Positions 42,544 through 51,502 of a stretch of DNA of 64,000 nucleotides are shown in pieces. The notes below the pieces were generated by a model. It searched no databases. It saw only the letters and a list, made by a program, of their open reading frames with translations, and was not told the origin of the DNA. Each line of letters starts with the position of its first letter. Position 1 is the stretch's first letter. This DNA comes from Emticicia sp. C21 (GTDB lineage: Bacteria > Bacteroidota > Bacteroidia > Cytophagales > Spirosomataceae): contig NZ_QVMT01000011.1 of assembly GCF_003418935.1 (NCBI RefSeq), positions 353 to 64,352 on the forward strand. Reading direction: 5' to 3'. Made by a program: the position numbers and the translations under genes.

Positions 42544-42575
42544 ACAATGTAATGAGTATAAAACATTCTGAATAG

Positions 42576-42603
42576 AGACAAGGCATTGCCTTGTCTTTTT
42601 TTA
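42576..42603 (+). terminator. Terminator after the MFS gene
   Basis: A 9-bp perfect stem AGACAAGGC (42576-42584) with 42588-42596, ATT loop, then seven T. Confidence 0.88.
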
Positions 42604-43009
42604 TTGTCCGCATTCAGGGTTATCGGCTACACTAACTTCTAAAGGTGTTTTGATAAGTTGGTACACAGGCAAAGAAAAGGCATCAGGTATCAAGGTTTGC
42701 GATGTATCCAGTGGCAAGATTGTGAACGCCGAAATATCAGAAAAAGTAAAGCAACCGCAAATTACTACTACCAAAGCTGGTGAAACTTTTCTGACTTATG
42801 CAGAAGCCAAGCATAAGGGCGAGGAATATTTTCATGCTATTGCGCTACGAAAGTTGGGTGCTAAAATAAGTACCATTTATTTATCTGAACCTTTGGCTGA
42901 TTGCAGTTATCCTAGCATTAGTCTATATAGAAATAGCGTTCTGGTAGCTTACGAAAAAAGAATGAATGAAGAGAAACCTATCATTGTGTGGAAGAAAGTA
43001 CACTTTTAG
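42599..43009 (+). pseudogene. Sialidase/BNR-like protein, C-terminal remnant
   Basis: An open frame of 136 codons has no proper start and continues upstream of its first possible start codon (TTG at 42650) as ...YCPHSGLSATLTSKGVLISW. The CPHSG-x(n)-W-Y-T-G pattern and the following KVCDVSSGKI, SYPSISLYRNSVLVAYEK resemble the last third of sialidase-like beta-propeller proteins. The 5' two thirds are missing; the frame emerges from the MFS terminator, so a deletion fused it there. It is followed by its own terminator. Probably not expressed. Confidence 0.6.
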
Positions 43010-43066
43010 TCAAAATTATTGATGCCAATCCACCATTGATTTTTACATTTTATCACTAATAAAGTT

Positions 43067-43107
43067 ATGCCTGTCTATTTTATCTCAAAAAAGGACAGGC
43101 ATTTTTT
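43067..43107 (+). terminator. Terminator after the sialidase-like remnant
   Basis: A 9-bp stem ATGCCTGTC (43067-43075) with 43094-43102, 18-base loop, then a T run. It probably belonged to the original intact gene. Confidence 0.75.
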
Positions 43108-43209
43108 GTTTGTCTAAAATGCAGGCTTAAATTTGTTAAAGTTTAAATACGATTTTAGCGGTAGAACTTGTCTTATCGCTAAGGGGAATATCTAAGTCCA
43201 GATAATAGA

Positions 43210-43560
43210 ATGAAAAAGCTTGCTTTACTGATAACGCTGTTGCTGATAGGAGGGACCTTAAGTGCGCAGGAGCAAAAAAAGAAATTTCTGGTAGCAGAGA
43301 AAATTAATTATGATGCCAAAAGTGTCAAGGAAAATAAAGAAACTGACGATGAACTGAAAGATGAGATGACTAATTTTCTGGGTTTTGGTTTCAGATTATC
43401 AATTACCAACGTAGAAGAAAACGCCCATGATCCTACTGACAAGGATAAAAAGAAGATGGGTTTACGTTTTCAGGTAGGTTTTCAGATGCCTAAATTTATC
43501 AAAACCAAACCACCTCAAAAACTCTTCAAAGCGGGTATGGACGTAGGGATCAGGAAATAG
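43210..43560 (+). CDS. Small secreted protein of unknown function
   Basis: 116 residues: signal peptide MKKLALLITLLLIGGTLSAQ, then a charged Lys/Glu/Asp-rich segment (25-60) and beta-like stretches FGFRLSITNVEE and GLRFQVGFQMPKF. No family is recognised. It converges with the DUF5916 gene on the other strand; a 9-bp hairpin (43584-43592 with 43604-43612) lies between them and may serve both. Confidence 0.6.
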   Translation: MKKLALLITLLLIGGTLSAQEQKKKFLVAEKINYDAKSVKENKETDDELKDEMTNFLGFGFRLSITNVEENAHDPTDKDKKKMGLRFQVGFQMPKFIKTKPPQKLFKAGMDVGIRK

Positions 43561-43622
43561 AAAATCGCCTCCGCAAAGAAATCGGTGGAAACATAATTAT
43601 TACGTTTCCACCCATCAAAACC

Positions 43623-46106
43623 TTAACTTTTTCTCTTCAATTGTTTCAACTGCAAATAATCTAAGAAGTAAATTACCTTAAGCGAGAAATTATTATTCTG
43701 CTCGGTTTGAAGTGTATTCTGCAAATTATCTAAATAATTGTTTGTAGCCATATTGGAGTCCATGATACTGGCTTCTTTCCATACCACATTCAGGAAACTG
43801 CCCGGTGCAAATTGCCAGGTGTACACCATATCAATATTAAAGAAATTTACGTTCCGGCTAAGATTTTCTGTTATATCATTTTTAGGCTTTAGCGTACCAT
43901 CACTATTTAAAGTAAAGAACTCTCGCGGTTTCACTACACTTGCATAGTGCCTGGCTCTGAAAGTAAGCCCCATTTTATTGGTAAAGTTATATTTCAAGTT
44001 TAAAATGTGGTCTACCGAGTTTACTGTTCTTATGGCAAATAATGGGGTGTTTGAGTTAGCAAGAATAGTAGTAAAACCTAAGCCGGTTGGCCGACCTTGA
44101 TAATCAACAGAATGTCTGATTGAAAACTTACTGTTAAAACGGTATTGATGAGAGAAAAATACATCCGTTCCGTTCAGGTTATAAAAGTTCAGGAAAACTC
44201 TTTCAGCTACTTGTACATTGATCGAATACTTTTTGGCATAATTACTTTCTATCCAGCCACCTGCCATTATGCTTGTACCACGTTTAAAGAAATTGCCTGT
44301 AATACGCGGTTCATAGAAATCATTTTGTTTAGGTGTGAAATTGGCAAATATCCCAAACCAATGCAGTTTCTTCATCTGCGCATTCATGTTCACGTTAATA
44401 TTAGATTGTTGATATTTCGATTTAATATCTCCAATCGGTGAAAACAATGAACTTATATTTGCATTGAAATTATAAGATAATCGGTTGTACCACTTTTTAG
44501 GCTCAGTATAACGATAACCGACATAAAGGGTATGGTCAATAAAATTATTATTCGTGAAATAGCCCAGGTCATTACTGGTATATTTGGTATCAGTCAGATT
44601 CTGGTTAATACTAAAATTAAACCGACCACTGGTCTTAGCAAAGCCAAAAGAGTGACTATAACCCGTGGTATGTTTTTTATCAGGTATCTTATAAGTCAGG
44701 TTGCTTATGGCTACGCTACCTGTCCAGTTATAGGTGTTTTTTTTGTCGAAGAAGCTAAACAAGCCTGAACTCACGTTAGCATTGTAGTTATTATTACCCC
44801 TTAATACGCTTGTGTTTATAAAACTCACACTCGAATTGTGCTTCAAGGTCTGATCTAACACCAGAATATTATAGTTGGTAGTCGGGTCTGTTTCAACCTT
44901 TCTTATTACTCCTGTTTCGGTATTCTCAATAATAGCATATTGTGGGCGGGTAATTGCATTCAGAATCCCTATCCCTAAGCCGCCTTTCATACGCCCTGAC
45001 ACTTTGGAGGCATTAATGAGTTTCGATTCGGTCGGGTTCTTGATTACTCTTTCTTCGGGCTTTAAGTCGTTATAAGCTGCCCCCAGATTAATATGAGAGC
45101 CACCAATTCGCCTTGAATAAAACAGATTTCCTTTATTGAATAACTCTGTGCCTTCGGTAAAGAAATTGCGGTACTCATTGTACTTAACCTCAAAAGGTGT
45201 CAGGTTTAACACGCGGTTATCACTCTGAACCTGTCCAAAATCTGGAATCAAGGTAGCGTCTAATGTAAAGGCTTGGCTAAGCCCCAATTTCATATCCAAG
45301 CCACCGGAAACCTGGTTTGTCCAGTTCTTTTGGGCAGCCTGATTCACTGGAAAATGATTAGCGTAAACAGAGAAATAAGGAGACAATTGTAGACGGATAG
45401 GAGGTTTTATGTCAGATATACCTGTCCATAATCCCTCTTGCGTTAGAAAACCGTTTACATTCGGGTCGATGGCACTCCAGGTATTTTGCTGTTCAGTTTT
45501 GCGTCTTCTGCGGGTTACATTAATACCCCAATCCTGTACTTTATCCTTACTGAAACGAATGGCAGAGTAGGGGAGAAAAATTTCGAATGACCAGCCTTTA
45601 TCATGAATAACTACAGCGCTTTTCCAGACAGCATTCCAGCTAAAATCCTCACCGCCATCCTCGCTATTGGTGTTCGATGTCATTTTGGCATCCCATTGCT
45701 CACCTAAGGGGGTGATAAAGTATTCGAAACCATTCAGCTTGTCATTATAGGTGTCAAAAATAATACCGATGTAATCGTTAGCGCCAAATCCATCGCGACC
45801 TACTAACTCTTTTGAAATACTATCAAGACTTCTTTCATAGCAGGTTCCACCGAAATATATGCCGGCATCATCATACATTAAGTAAGTTTCAGTTCGGTTG
45901 TCATGATCTTCTTTTCGGCCTATAACCGGACGAAATTCTGTATAATCATCTAATAGAGAAGCATCTTGCCAGGCGGGTTCATTTAGGCGTCCATCTATTA
46001 ACACAGATTTATTGGTGCGTTTAGCTTCCAGCCGCTTTGGTATAATCTGGGCATAGAGAGAAGTATAACCAGCAAAGGTTAAAATCAGTAATAATAGCTT
46101 TTTCAT
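43623..46106 (-). CDS. DUF5916 protein with N-terminal CBM9-like domain, 1
   Basis: 827-residue exported protein. Signal peptide ends near SLYAQ (20). Residues about 25-210 form a carbohydrate-binding family-9-like domain (VLIDGRLNEPAWQDA, YLMYDDAGIYFGGTCYE, GANDYIGIIFDTYNDKLNGFEYFI). Residues about 240-820 are the DUF5916 domain, a series of alternating beta strands that probably forms an outer-membrane barrel (DATLIPDFGQVQSDN, NLTPFEVKYNEYRNFFTEGTELF). The role is unknown; the family is frequent in Bacteroidota and often lies near peptidases or glycan enzymes. A paralogue is encoded at 49020. Confidence 0.85.
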   Translation of the reverse strand: MKKLLLLILTFAGYTSLYAQIIPKRLEAKRTNKSVLIDGRLNEPAWQDASLLDDYTEFRPVIGRKEDHDNRTETYLMYDDAGIYFGGTCYERSLDSISKELVGRDGFGANDYIGIIFDTYNDKLNGFEYFITPLGEQWDAKMTSNTNSEDGGEDFSWNAVWKSAVVIHDKGWSFEIFLPYSAIRFSKDKVQDWGINVTRRRRKTEQQNTWSAIDPNVNGFLTQEGLWTGISDIKPPIRLQLSPYFSVYANHFPVNQAAQKNWTNQVSGGLDMKLGLSQAFTLDATLIPDFGQVQSDNRVLNLTPFEVKYNEYRNFFTEGTELFNKGNLFYSRRIGGSHINLGAAYNDLKPEERVIKNPTESKLINASKVSGRMKGGLGIGILNAITRPQYAIIENTETGVIRKVETDPTTNYNILVLDQTLKHNSSVSFINTSVLRGNNNYNANVSSGLFSFFDKKNTYNWTGSVAISNLTYKIPDKKHTTGYSHSFGFAKTSGRFNFSINQNLTDTKYTSNDLGYFTNNNFIDHTLYVGYRYTEPKKWYNRLSYNFNANISSLFSPIGDIKSKYQQSNINVNMNAQMKKLHWFGIFANFTPKQNDFYEPRITGNFFKRGTSIMAGGWIESNYAKKYSINVQVAERVFLNFYNLNGTDVFFSHQYRFNSKFSIRHSVDYQGRPTGLGFTTILANSNTPLFAIRTVNSVDHILNLKYNFTNKMGLTFRARHYASVVKPREFFTLNSDGTLKPKNDITENLSRNVNFFNIDMVYTWQFAPGSFLNVVWKEASIMDSNMATNNYLDNLQNTLQTEQNNNFSLKVIYFLDYLQLKQLKRKS

Positions 46107-46135
46107 AAAGATTAATCATACGTATTAGTTGCTTG

Positions 46136-46143
46136 CAAAGGTA
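46136..46143 (-). promoter_or_regulatory. -7 box for the first DUF5916 gene
   Basis: The minus strand reads TACCTTTG, 29 bp upstream of the ATG at 46106. No clear -33 TTG. Confidence 0.4.
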
Positions 46144-46335
46144 TAGGAATTTGAAGGCATCGCGCTATTAAATTATGTTAAAAGGTGGATTTTTAAACAT
46201 ATTGAGAGGAATAATAGCGATTAAAAGACAGTGGGTAACTATAGAAGTTGCATTTGGTGGAATCTTTATTTGGCTTTGTAAGATTCGCAATTTTCTAAAA
46301 AGGAACAAGTCATTTGTCATTGTCAATAAAACAAT

Positions 46336-46374
46336 AAGGGTAATACTTTGGTAGTAACCAAGAATATTACCCTT
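46336..46374 (-). terminator. Terminator after the glutaminase-family gene
   Basis: A stem of at least 10 bp, AAGGGTAATA (46336-46345) with 46365-46374, with further pairing inside. On the minus strand TTGTTTTATTG follows. Confidence 0.75.
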
Positions 46375-46395
46375 AAAAGTCAGAATATAATTTAA

Positions 46396-48849
46396 TTATT
46401 TTCCTTTCAATTTATTTTCCAATACTTTCATAAAATATCCTCCCACTACACTTCTTGCCTGAAAACCCACCTGTTTGCCAGTAGTAGTTTCGTGCCAGTC
46501 ACTTAATGGCACACGGGTAGAGGTTTCTGTCACATATTTGAACATAGGACTTACAATGGCATCAAAATCCTGAGTTGTATTGGCTAATACTGATGTCCAG
46601 ATAATCCAATCAGATTTGGTATAGGTTTTACGACTATCTAATGGCAAGCCGTAAAGGTTTTGTTTTTTCAGGTAATAAGCTATTTCTTTCTGATATACTT
46701 CTTTCGGGAATAAATTCATTTTTAATAGCTTATCCCACACCAGATTATATTTCTGGCTCCAGGTACCTTTGTCGTTGAAGGTTAAGGCGTAATGATCGCC
46801 ATCATCTGCTAATTCCATCCATTTTTTTGACATTTCTTTTGCCATACTACGATATTTTTCTGCAGTATCCTTATAGCCAAGTTGCTCAGCTAATTGCGCA
46901 TATCCACCTAAGGCTACAATGGCTTTTACTGAAAGATTACAGTTTCGGGCTAAATGTCCCGCAAAATCGTCAGTACATAATTGTAAGGCTGGATCAAAAC
47001 CTTCTTTGCTAAGATAATCAGCCCAGACTGAAAGTGTTTTCCAATATTTTTTGGCATATAGAGCGTTGCCTTCAATTTTGGCAATCGCTGCTGTCAGAAT
47101 AAGCATATTGCCAGATTCTTCCACAGGCATATCTTCACCGTAAGTTTGTCCATTAGCCTGAGGATAAGTTCCTAAATCATGCGCTGCAAAAGGTTTTGGC
47201 CATTTACCACTTTCACTATAATAAAAAATGCCATTCATCATGCCTTTTAATAAAGCAGGGTTGTATGCCAGATACATCGGTGCTGATGGATAAGTGATGT
47301 CAACTGTATTTATAGAACCATTACTGAAATTCTCTTTTGACAGGAATAATAGCTCTCCTGATGGACTTTTTACCAATTTATGCCCGGCAATGCTCTGGCG
47401 ATAAGCCAATTCACAAAGACGCGCATATTGTTCTCCTCCGGCTTTTAAAGCATCATTGTAAATCATACGGTTAACTGCCTCACATTTTTTGATTATAGTT
47501 GGATAACTAGCCAATGCCTGTGATAATTGACCCTCAATTGTTGCATCTTTTGTCAGTTTCCACCAGGCAACCAGATTTGTATGAAAATATTGTACAGACT
47601 GGATATCGTCATATCCTAGTAAGAAAATCTGCTCTTTACCTGCACTGCTTACTTTACCTGTATTTACGATTGTGTTTAACAGCAGGTGCTTACCACCTAA
47701 ATTGGTATTAGCAACAGAACTAAATGGGTGAGAAGTTTCAATGCCATTTGAAATTGATTGTATAACACCGGCAGTTTTAGGCACGGCTACGTACATATAA
47801 CCCCAGTCGATACGCACATCATCACCTTTTAGCTTTAAGATATTTTGGGAGGTTGTACCTGCTTTCAAAATGGCCAATCCATTAGCCGTATATTGGTTTG
47901 CTTGTACTTCTTGCGCAGGGGTATTGGTAGCAATATCAGTTGAAGCCCCTAAGTACAATTTTACATCATGCAAAAGATTATCAGTAGCTTTCATCTTAGC
48001 ACTTATGTATGAAACCGGACGGGATAATATGGCTAAATCGTTTATCAATAGAGGCGAAGTGAAAGTAAGCGTTAAATCAACCTTGCCACAAGTAAAATTA
48101 TAAATGGTTTGTGTGGCATTGAGTTTAACCGATTGCTGAACTGCCGTCTGTAGTTTTGGATTTGGTTTGTCAATAATCTTTTCAACAACTCCTGCATCCA
48201 AGATAGCACCGCCTACATTATTGATTACGTGAACAGCCAATAGATTTTCTCCGGTTTTCAGTTTACTTTTGGCAGATTCAGGTATTGGTACATAAATGTA
48301 TTTATTTGTCCAGCCTTTTACTTTATATACTGCTTCACCGTTCAGGTATACTTCTACATCATCATCATGATTCAGTTTCAGATATAGTGCATCTAAATTT
48401 AAGTCTTTCAAGGTGAATTTTCTACGCATCCATATATCTTTTGTATTCCATTCAGTTTTCGCCATTGTCGGGTTATTTCCAAAGGGAGCCTGCCCTTTTT
48501 TCCATTGACTATCGTTTAGGTCAGGATTCATCCAGTTCTCACCCGGATTTGTTTCAGTATAGGCTGCTTCGTAATTCACTTCATCGCCTGCAGGAATAAT
48601 CGTTTGATAATTATCACCGGCTTTACCCAAAAAGTGATAAATAGTGCCATCAACCTCAATCATACCAAGCAGTGAATGGTCGGCTCCTGACCAATGTTTA
48701 GTGGGAGAGGCGGTTAGTTCGTCTGTAGTTGACCAGATGCTAAAGTAAGGGTCATGTGTAATAAGGGGATAAGCAGGTGCTTTAGAACTTTGACCAAAAA
48801 GGAAATGAAAATTGAATAATACAAGTAATCCTATAAGCGTGGCTTTCAT
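46396..48849 (-). CDS. Glutaminase-A-family protein (DUF4965/DUF5127/DUF1793)
   Basis: 817-residue exported protein. After the signal peptide (FLFGQ, 20) the N-terminal domain opens with APAYPLITHDPYFSIWS, the DUF5127 signature. The central and C-terminal parts match DUF4965/DUF1793 (LAYRQSIAGHKLV, NTVDITYPSAPMYLAYNP, YGEDMPVEESGNMLILTAAIA, WNLVWDKLL-like, LYGLPLDSRKTYTKSDWIIW, SDWHETTTGKQVGFQARSVVGG). About residues 85-220 are an extra galactose-binding-like domain (MNPDLNDSQWKKGQAPFG, VEVYLNGEAVYKV) inserted in the N-terminal domain. Relatives were named glutaminase A in fungi, but many bacterial members lack tested activity. Glycan binding or hydrolysis is equally possible. Confidence 0.85.
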   Translation of the reverse strand: MKATLIGLLVLFNFHFLFGQSSKAPAYPLITHDPYFSIWSTTDELTASPTKHWSGADHSLLGMIEVDGTIYHFLGKAGDNYQTIIPAGDEVNYEAAYTETNPGENWMNPDLNDSQWKKGQAPFGNNPTMAKTEWNTKDIWMRRKFTLKDLNLDALYLKLNHDDDVEVYLNGEAVYKVKGWTNKYIYVPIPESAKSKLKTGENLLAVHVINNVGGAILDAGVVEKIIDKPNPKLQTAVQQSVKLNATQTIYNFTCGKVDLTLTFTSPLLINDLAILSRPVSYISAKMKATDNLLHDVKLYLGASTDIATNTPAQEVQANQYTANGLAILKAGTTSQNILKLKGDDVRIDWGYMYVAVPKTAGVIQSISNGIETSHPFSSVANTNLGGKHLLLNTIVNTGKVSSAGKEQIFLLGYDDIQSVQYFHTNLVAWWKLTKDATIEGQLSQALASYPTIIKKCEAVNRMIYNDALKAGGEQYARLCELAYRQSIAGHKLVKSPSGELLFLSKENFSNGSINTVDITYPSAPMYLAYNPALLKGMMNGIFYYSESGKWPKPFAAHDLGTYPQANGQTYGEDMPVEESGNMLILTAAIAKIEGNALYAKKYWKTLSVWADYLSKEGFDPALQLCTDDFAGHLARNCNLSVKAIVALGGYAQLAEQLGYKDTAEKYRSMAKEMSKKWMELADDGDHYALTFNDKGTWSQKYNLVWDKLLKMNLFPKEVYQKEIAYYLKKQNLYGLPLDSRKTYTKSDWIIWTSVLANTTQDFDAIVSPMFKYVTETSTRVPLSDWHETTTGKQVGFQARSVVGGYFMKVLENKLKGK

Positions 48850-48956
48850 GATTTATGGTTTAATAAATAGATAAGTCAGATAAGCAGGCAATTTAGGAAA
48901 ATATACTGAAATATACGTAAAAAGTTAAGCCTAAACCGTTTTATCATACTATTCTC

Positions 48957-49001
48957 AGATGTAATGGATTCTAATGATTTGCCATTAGAACCATTGCATC
49001 T
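48957..49001 (-). terminator. Hairpin after the second DUF5916 gene
   Basis: A two-part stem (AGAT, GTAATGG and CTAATG pairing with CATTAG, CCATTGC and ATCT), 45 bp in total with small bulges, 19 bp beyond the stop codon of the gene at 49020. It has no long T run. Confidence 0.55.
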
Positions 49002-49019
49002 TTGGCTTTATAACCTATT

Positions 49020-51284
49020 TCACTTTCTTAAAGGTAAAAAAGTATAATAGTATTTTACTAAAAATACCTGTTGCTCTGACCTGGGCCGTATTAATGCTTC
49101 ATTAGTATAGTTTCGCTCCGAAAAGAAATTCTCATTCCATACCAGATATAAATCATGCCCATCAGCAAAATTGTATCTTAGTCTGGCATTATTGAAAAAG
49201 CGCTTTTCATTGCTATTGTATTGAATATTGAAATTAGCAGAAAAGTGCAAATCAAAAGCATAATTGAACGAAAGTTTAGCCAGATGAATAGGATAATAAG
49301 CGTTTTCTTTGGAAAAGCGAAGGTAGGTGAAACTATAATTTGCCTTTATGTCCAGGTGTTTACCTAAGTTGAGTGTGGGGCTAAGGCTTGTATAAAATTG
49401 CTTGCCGTTATAGAAATATCCCTCTGATAAAGTAATAGGCATATTGAAGTTTTTGTAAATGGGAGGTGTAATATATAGCCATAAACCTGGAGCATTATAA
49501 CTACCTGGCTTAATGACCAAGCCATTCCCGAAATCAAGCGGAGTATTTAGATGCTCAAAACTATTGGCGAGTTGTGCACTATAACGCATACCTTTAATGG
49601 TATTACCGCGCCAACCAATACCCGTTTCCATACTTTCCAATTTACCGTTTTCAGCATTCCAATATGACAATATTCTCCCAAGAGTAATGCTCTGATATTG
49701 AAAGGTTGCCTTTTTATTCTTAGCGAATATGCCATAGGAAAGTACACTATTCAGGTGATGGAAATTAGAACGGTCTAGGAACCCAACTTTGGGATCAAAA
49801 TTCTTACCCGAATAAGTATACCCTGCTGTGTAATAGAAACGGTCGGTTTTACGCAACTCCCAGTTAGCAGAAAAACGGGTAGCATTGCCTTTTAGTGAAG
49901 TTGCCTCTCCAGGCACTACATCAATAGAATTCGCAAAAGCTGTTTTTAAATAGTGGTTGCCTTTAGTATTGATGATGGCATCAAAACCTACCTGATAGTT
50001 CTGATTGAGACTATTCACCCTTGAAGTTAAGATAGCTCCGATAAAACTACGGTTATTTAATATTTTGCGACGGAGGCGCAATACTCCAAAATTTTCGGTC
50101 GGCAACCTTAACAAGCTGTCTATACTTGTTGGCGCCGATTGAATGTTGATCACCCCAATATCGGTTTTGGCATCTAATTTACCGGTTAACCGTACACCTC
50201 CATAAATAGATGTAAGACGTCCATTATTAATACCAATACGTCGGCTATAAAATACTTGTGCTGTACCTCCCAGGCCTACTTCAAAAAGACCTGCCTGCTC
50301 CTGAAAAAACAATCGTTTCTCAGGAAAAAATAAACTAAACCGGGTTAAATTTACTTGTTGGTTATCGGCTTCAACCTGCGAAAAATCAGGATTAACCGAT
50401 ACATCCAAAGTGAGATATGAGGAGATACCAATCTTGGCATCACCACCAACCTGAAAACTGTTTTTGATTTTTGGACTAAAAACATTATTCTTTAGTTCAA
50501 ATTGTCTTTCTCGTCCGACTGAAATATAAGGAGTTAGCAAGAAAAGCTTAGAAGACGGCAATTTTTCAAATAAAACAGGCTGCTTAACAGATGGCCTTTC
50601 AACATAATCGGCGGTGCTTCTTGGCATGGCAGGAAATTGGTGGTACTCCTGTTTATGCTGAATAGCCCGGGTAAAACTGATTGCCATTTGTACATTGCCG
50701 GCTCTATCTTGTTTATAACGCAGATTATAAAGTGGAATTCTGGCTTCAAAAAACCAACCTTGTTTATTAATAGTGGTTCTGGCTTCCCAAATCATATTCA
50801 AGGCCGTATTAAAAGTTGAGTTTCCAAGCTCTATAGCATCATTAGAGGTAGCCATATCATAACGACTACCCAAAGGATAAATGGAAAAGACCAGAGCATT
50901 TTGCCTGTCAAAGCGGCTATCAAATTGTACGCTCACCCAATCATCTCCACGCCAGCCATCCCTTACTAAATTACGGGCAACAATGGTTGAAGAATCTTTG
51001 GTAAAGCAACTGCCCCCTATATAAATGTAACGGTCATCATAGGCCACCCTAATATCAGTTTGCTCCGTAGGTGGTGCACCCCATACCGGCTCAAAAGCGA
51101 TATAAGGTAAAGGTGTGACATAAGTCCAGGCAGTTTCATGAGGAGAGCCATCTAAAGTAATTTTGCCTGATAACCTTTGAATGGATAATGGGGCTTTGTT
51201 CAGATAAGTAGTATCCTGTGCATGGATGGTGAGGTAACAAATAAATAATAAAAGTAGTAAAAGGAAGTTTTTTCTGCGAATCAT
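49020..51284 (-). CDS. DUF5916 protein with N-terminal CBM9-like domain, 2
   Basis: 754-residue exported paralogue of the protein at 43623. Signal peptide near TIHAQ (22). The CBM9-like domain (about 35-220) has ITLDGSPHETAWTYV, VAYDDRYIYIGGSCF, DDWVSVQFDSRFDRQNALVF. The DUF5916 part has LDVSVNPDFSQVEADNQQ and RFSLFFPEKRLFFQEQAGLF. It ends with strands finishing in an aromatic-rich FLVKYYYTFLPL, the sort of end seen in outer-membrane barrels. The glutaminase-family gene lies between the two paralogues on the same strand. Confidence 0.85.
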   Translation of the reverse strand: MIRRKNFLLLLLLFICYLTIHAQDTTYLNKAPLSIQRLSGKITLDGSPHETAWTYVTPLPYIAFEPVWGAPPTEQTDIRVAYDDRYIYIGGSCFTKDSSTIVARNLVRDGWRGDDWVSVQFDSRFDRQNALVFSIYPLGSRYDMATSNDAIELGNSTFNTALNMIWEARTTINKQGWFFEARIPLYNLRYKQDRAGNVQMAISFTRAIQHKQEYHQFPAMPRSTADYVERPSVKQPVLFEKLPSSKLFLLTPYISVGRERQFELKNNVFSPKIKNSFQVGGDAKIGISSYLTLDVSVNPDFSQVEADNQQVNLTRFSLFFPEKRLFFQEQAGLFEVGLGGTAQVFYSRRIGINNGRLTSIYGGVRLTGKLDAKTDIGVINIQSAPTSIDSLLRLPTENFGVLRLRRKILNNRSFIGAILTSRVNSLNQNYQVGFDAIINTKGNHYLKTAFANSIDVVPGEATSLKGNATRFSANWELRKTDRFYYTAGYTYSGKNFDPKVGFLDRSNFHHLNSVLSYGIFAKNKKATFQYQSITLGRILSYWNAENGKLESMETGIGWRGNTIKGMRYSAQLANSFEHLNTPLDFGNGLVIKPGSYNAPGLWLYITPPIYKNFNMPITLSEGYFYNGKQFYTSLSPTLNLGKHLDIKANYSFTYLRFSKENAYYPIHLAKLSFNYAFDLHFSANFNIQYNSNEKRFFNNARLRYNFADGHDLYLVWNENFFSERNYTNEALIRPRSEQQVFLVKYYYTFLPLRK

Positions 51285-51329
51285 AATTTTGTTTTTTGTC
51301 GCAAAAAAGTTGGGTTTTTATTAACCACA

Positions 51330-51337
51330 CAAAAGTA
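51330..51337 (-). promoter_or_regulatory. -7 box for the second DUF5916 gene
   Basis: The minus strand reads TACTTTTG, 45 bp upstream of the ATG at 51284. Confidence 0.35.
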
Positions 51338-51502
51338 ACAAGGCAAGTTGCGGAAATGAAAGGGTGAAATGAGGAAGAATAAAACAGAAAAACCGAGAAA
51401 TGTAAAACTAAAATGTAAAAGAAAAGCTGTGAGCTGCTCAATACTGACAGCTAACTAGAGGTTTATAGTTTGAGTATATGTGCAACAATTATATTTATAC
51501 AA

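Noticed and set aside
42650-43009. Independent small gene starting at a TTG
   Set aside because: The similarity to sialidase-like proteins continues upstream of that codon, so it is a truncated remnant rather than a complete gene.
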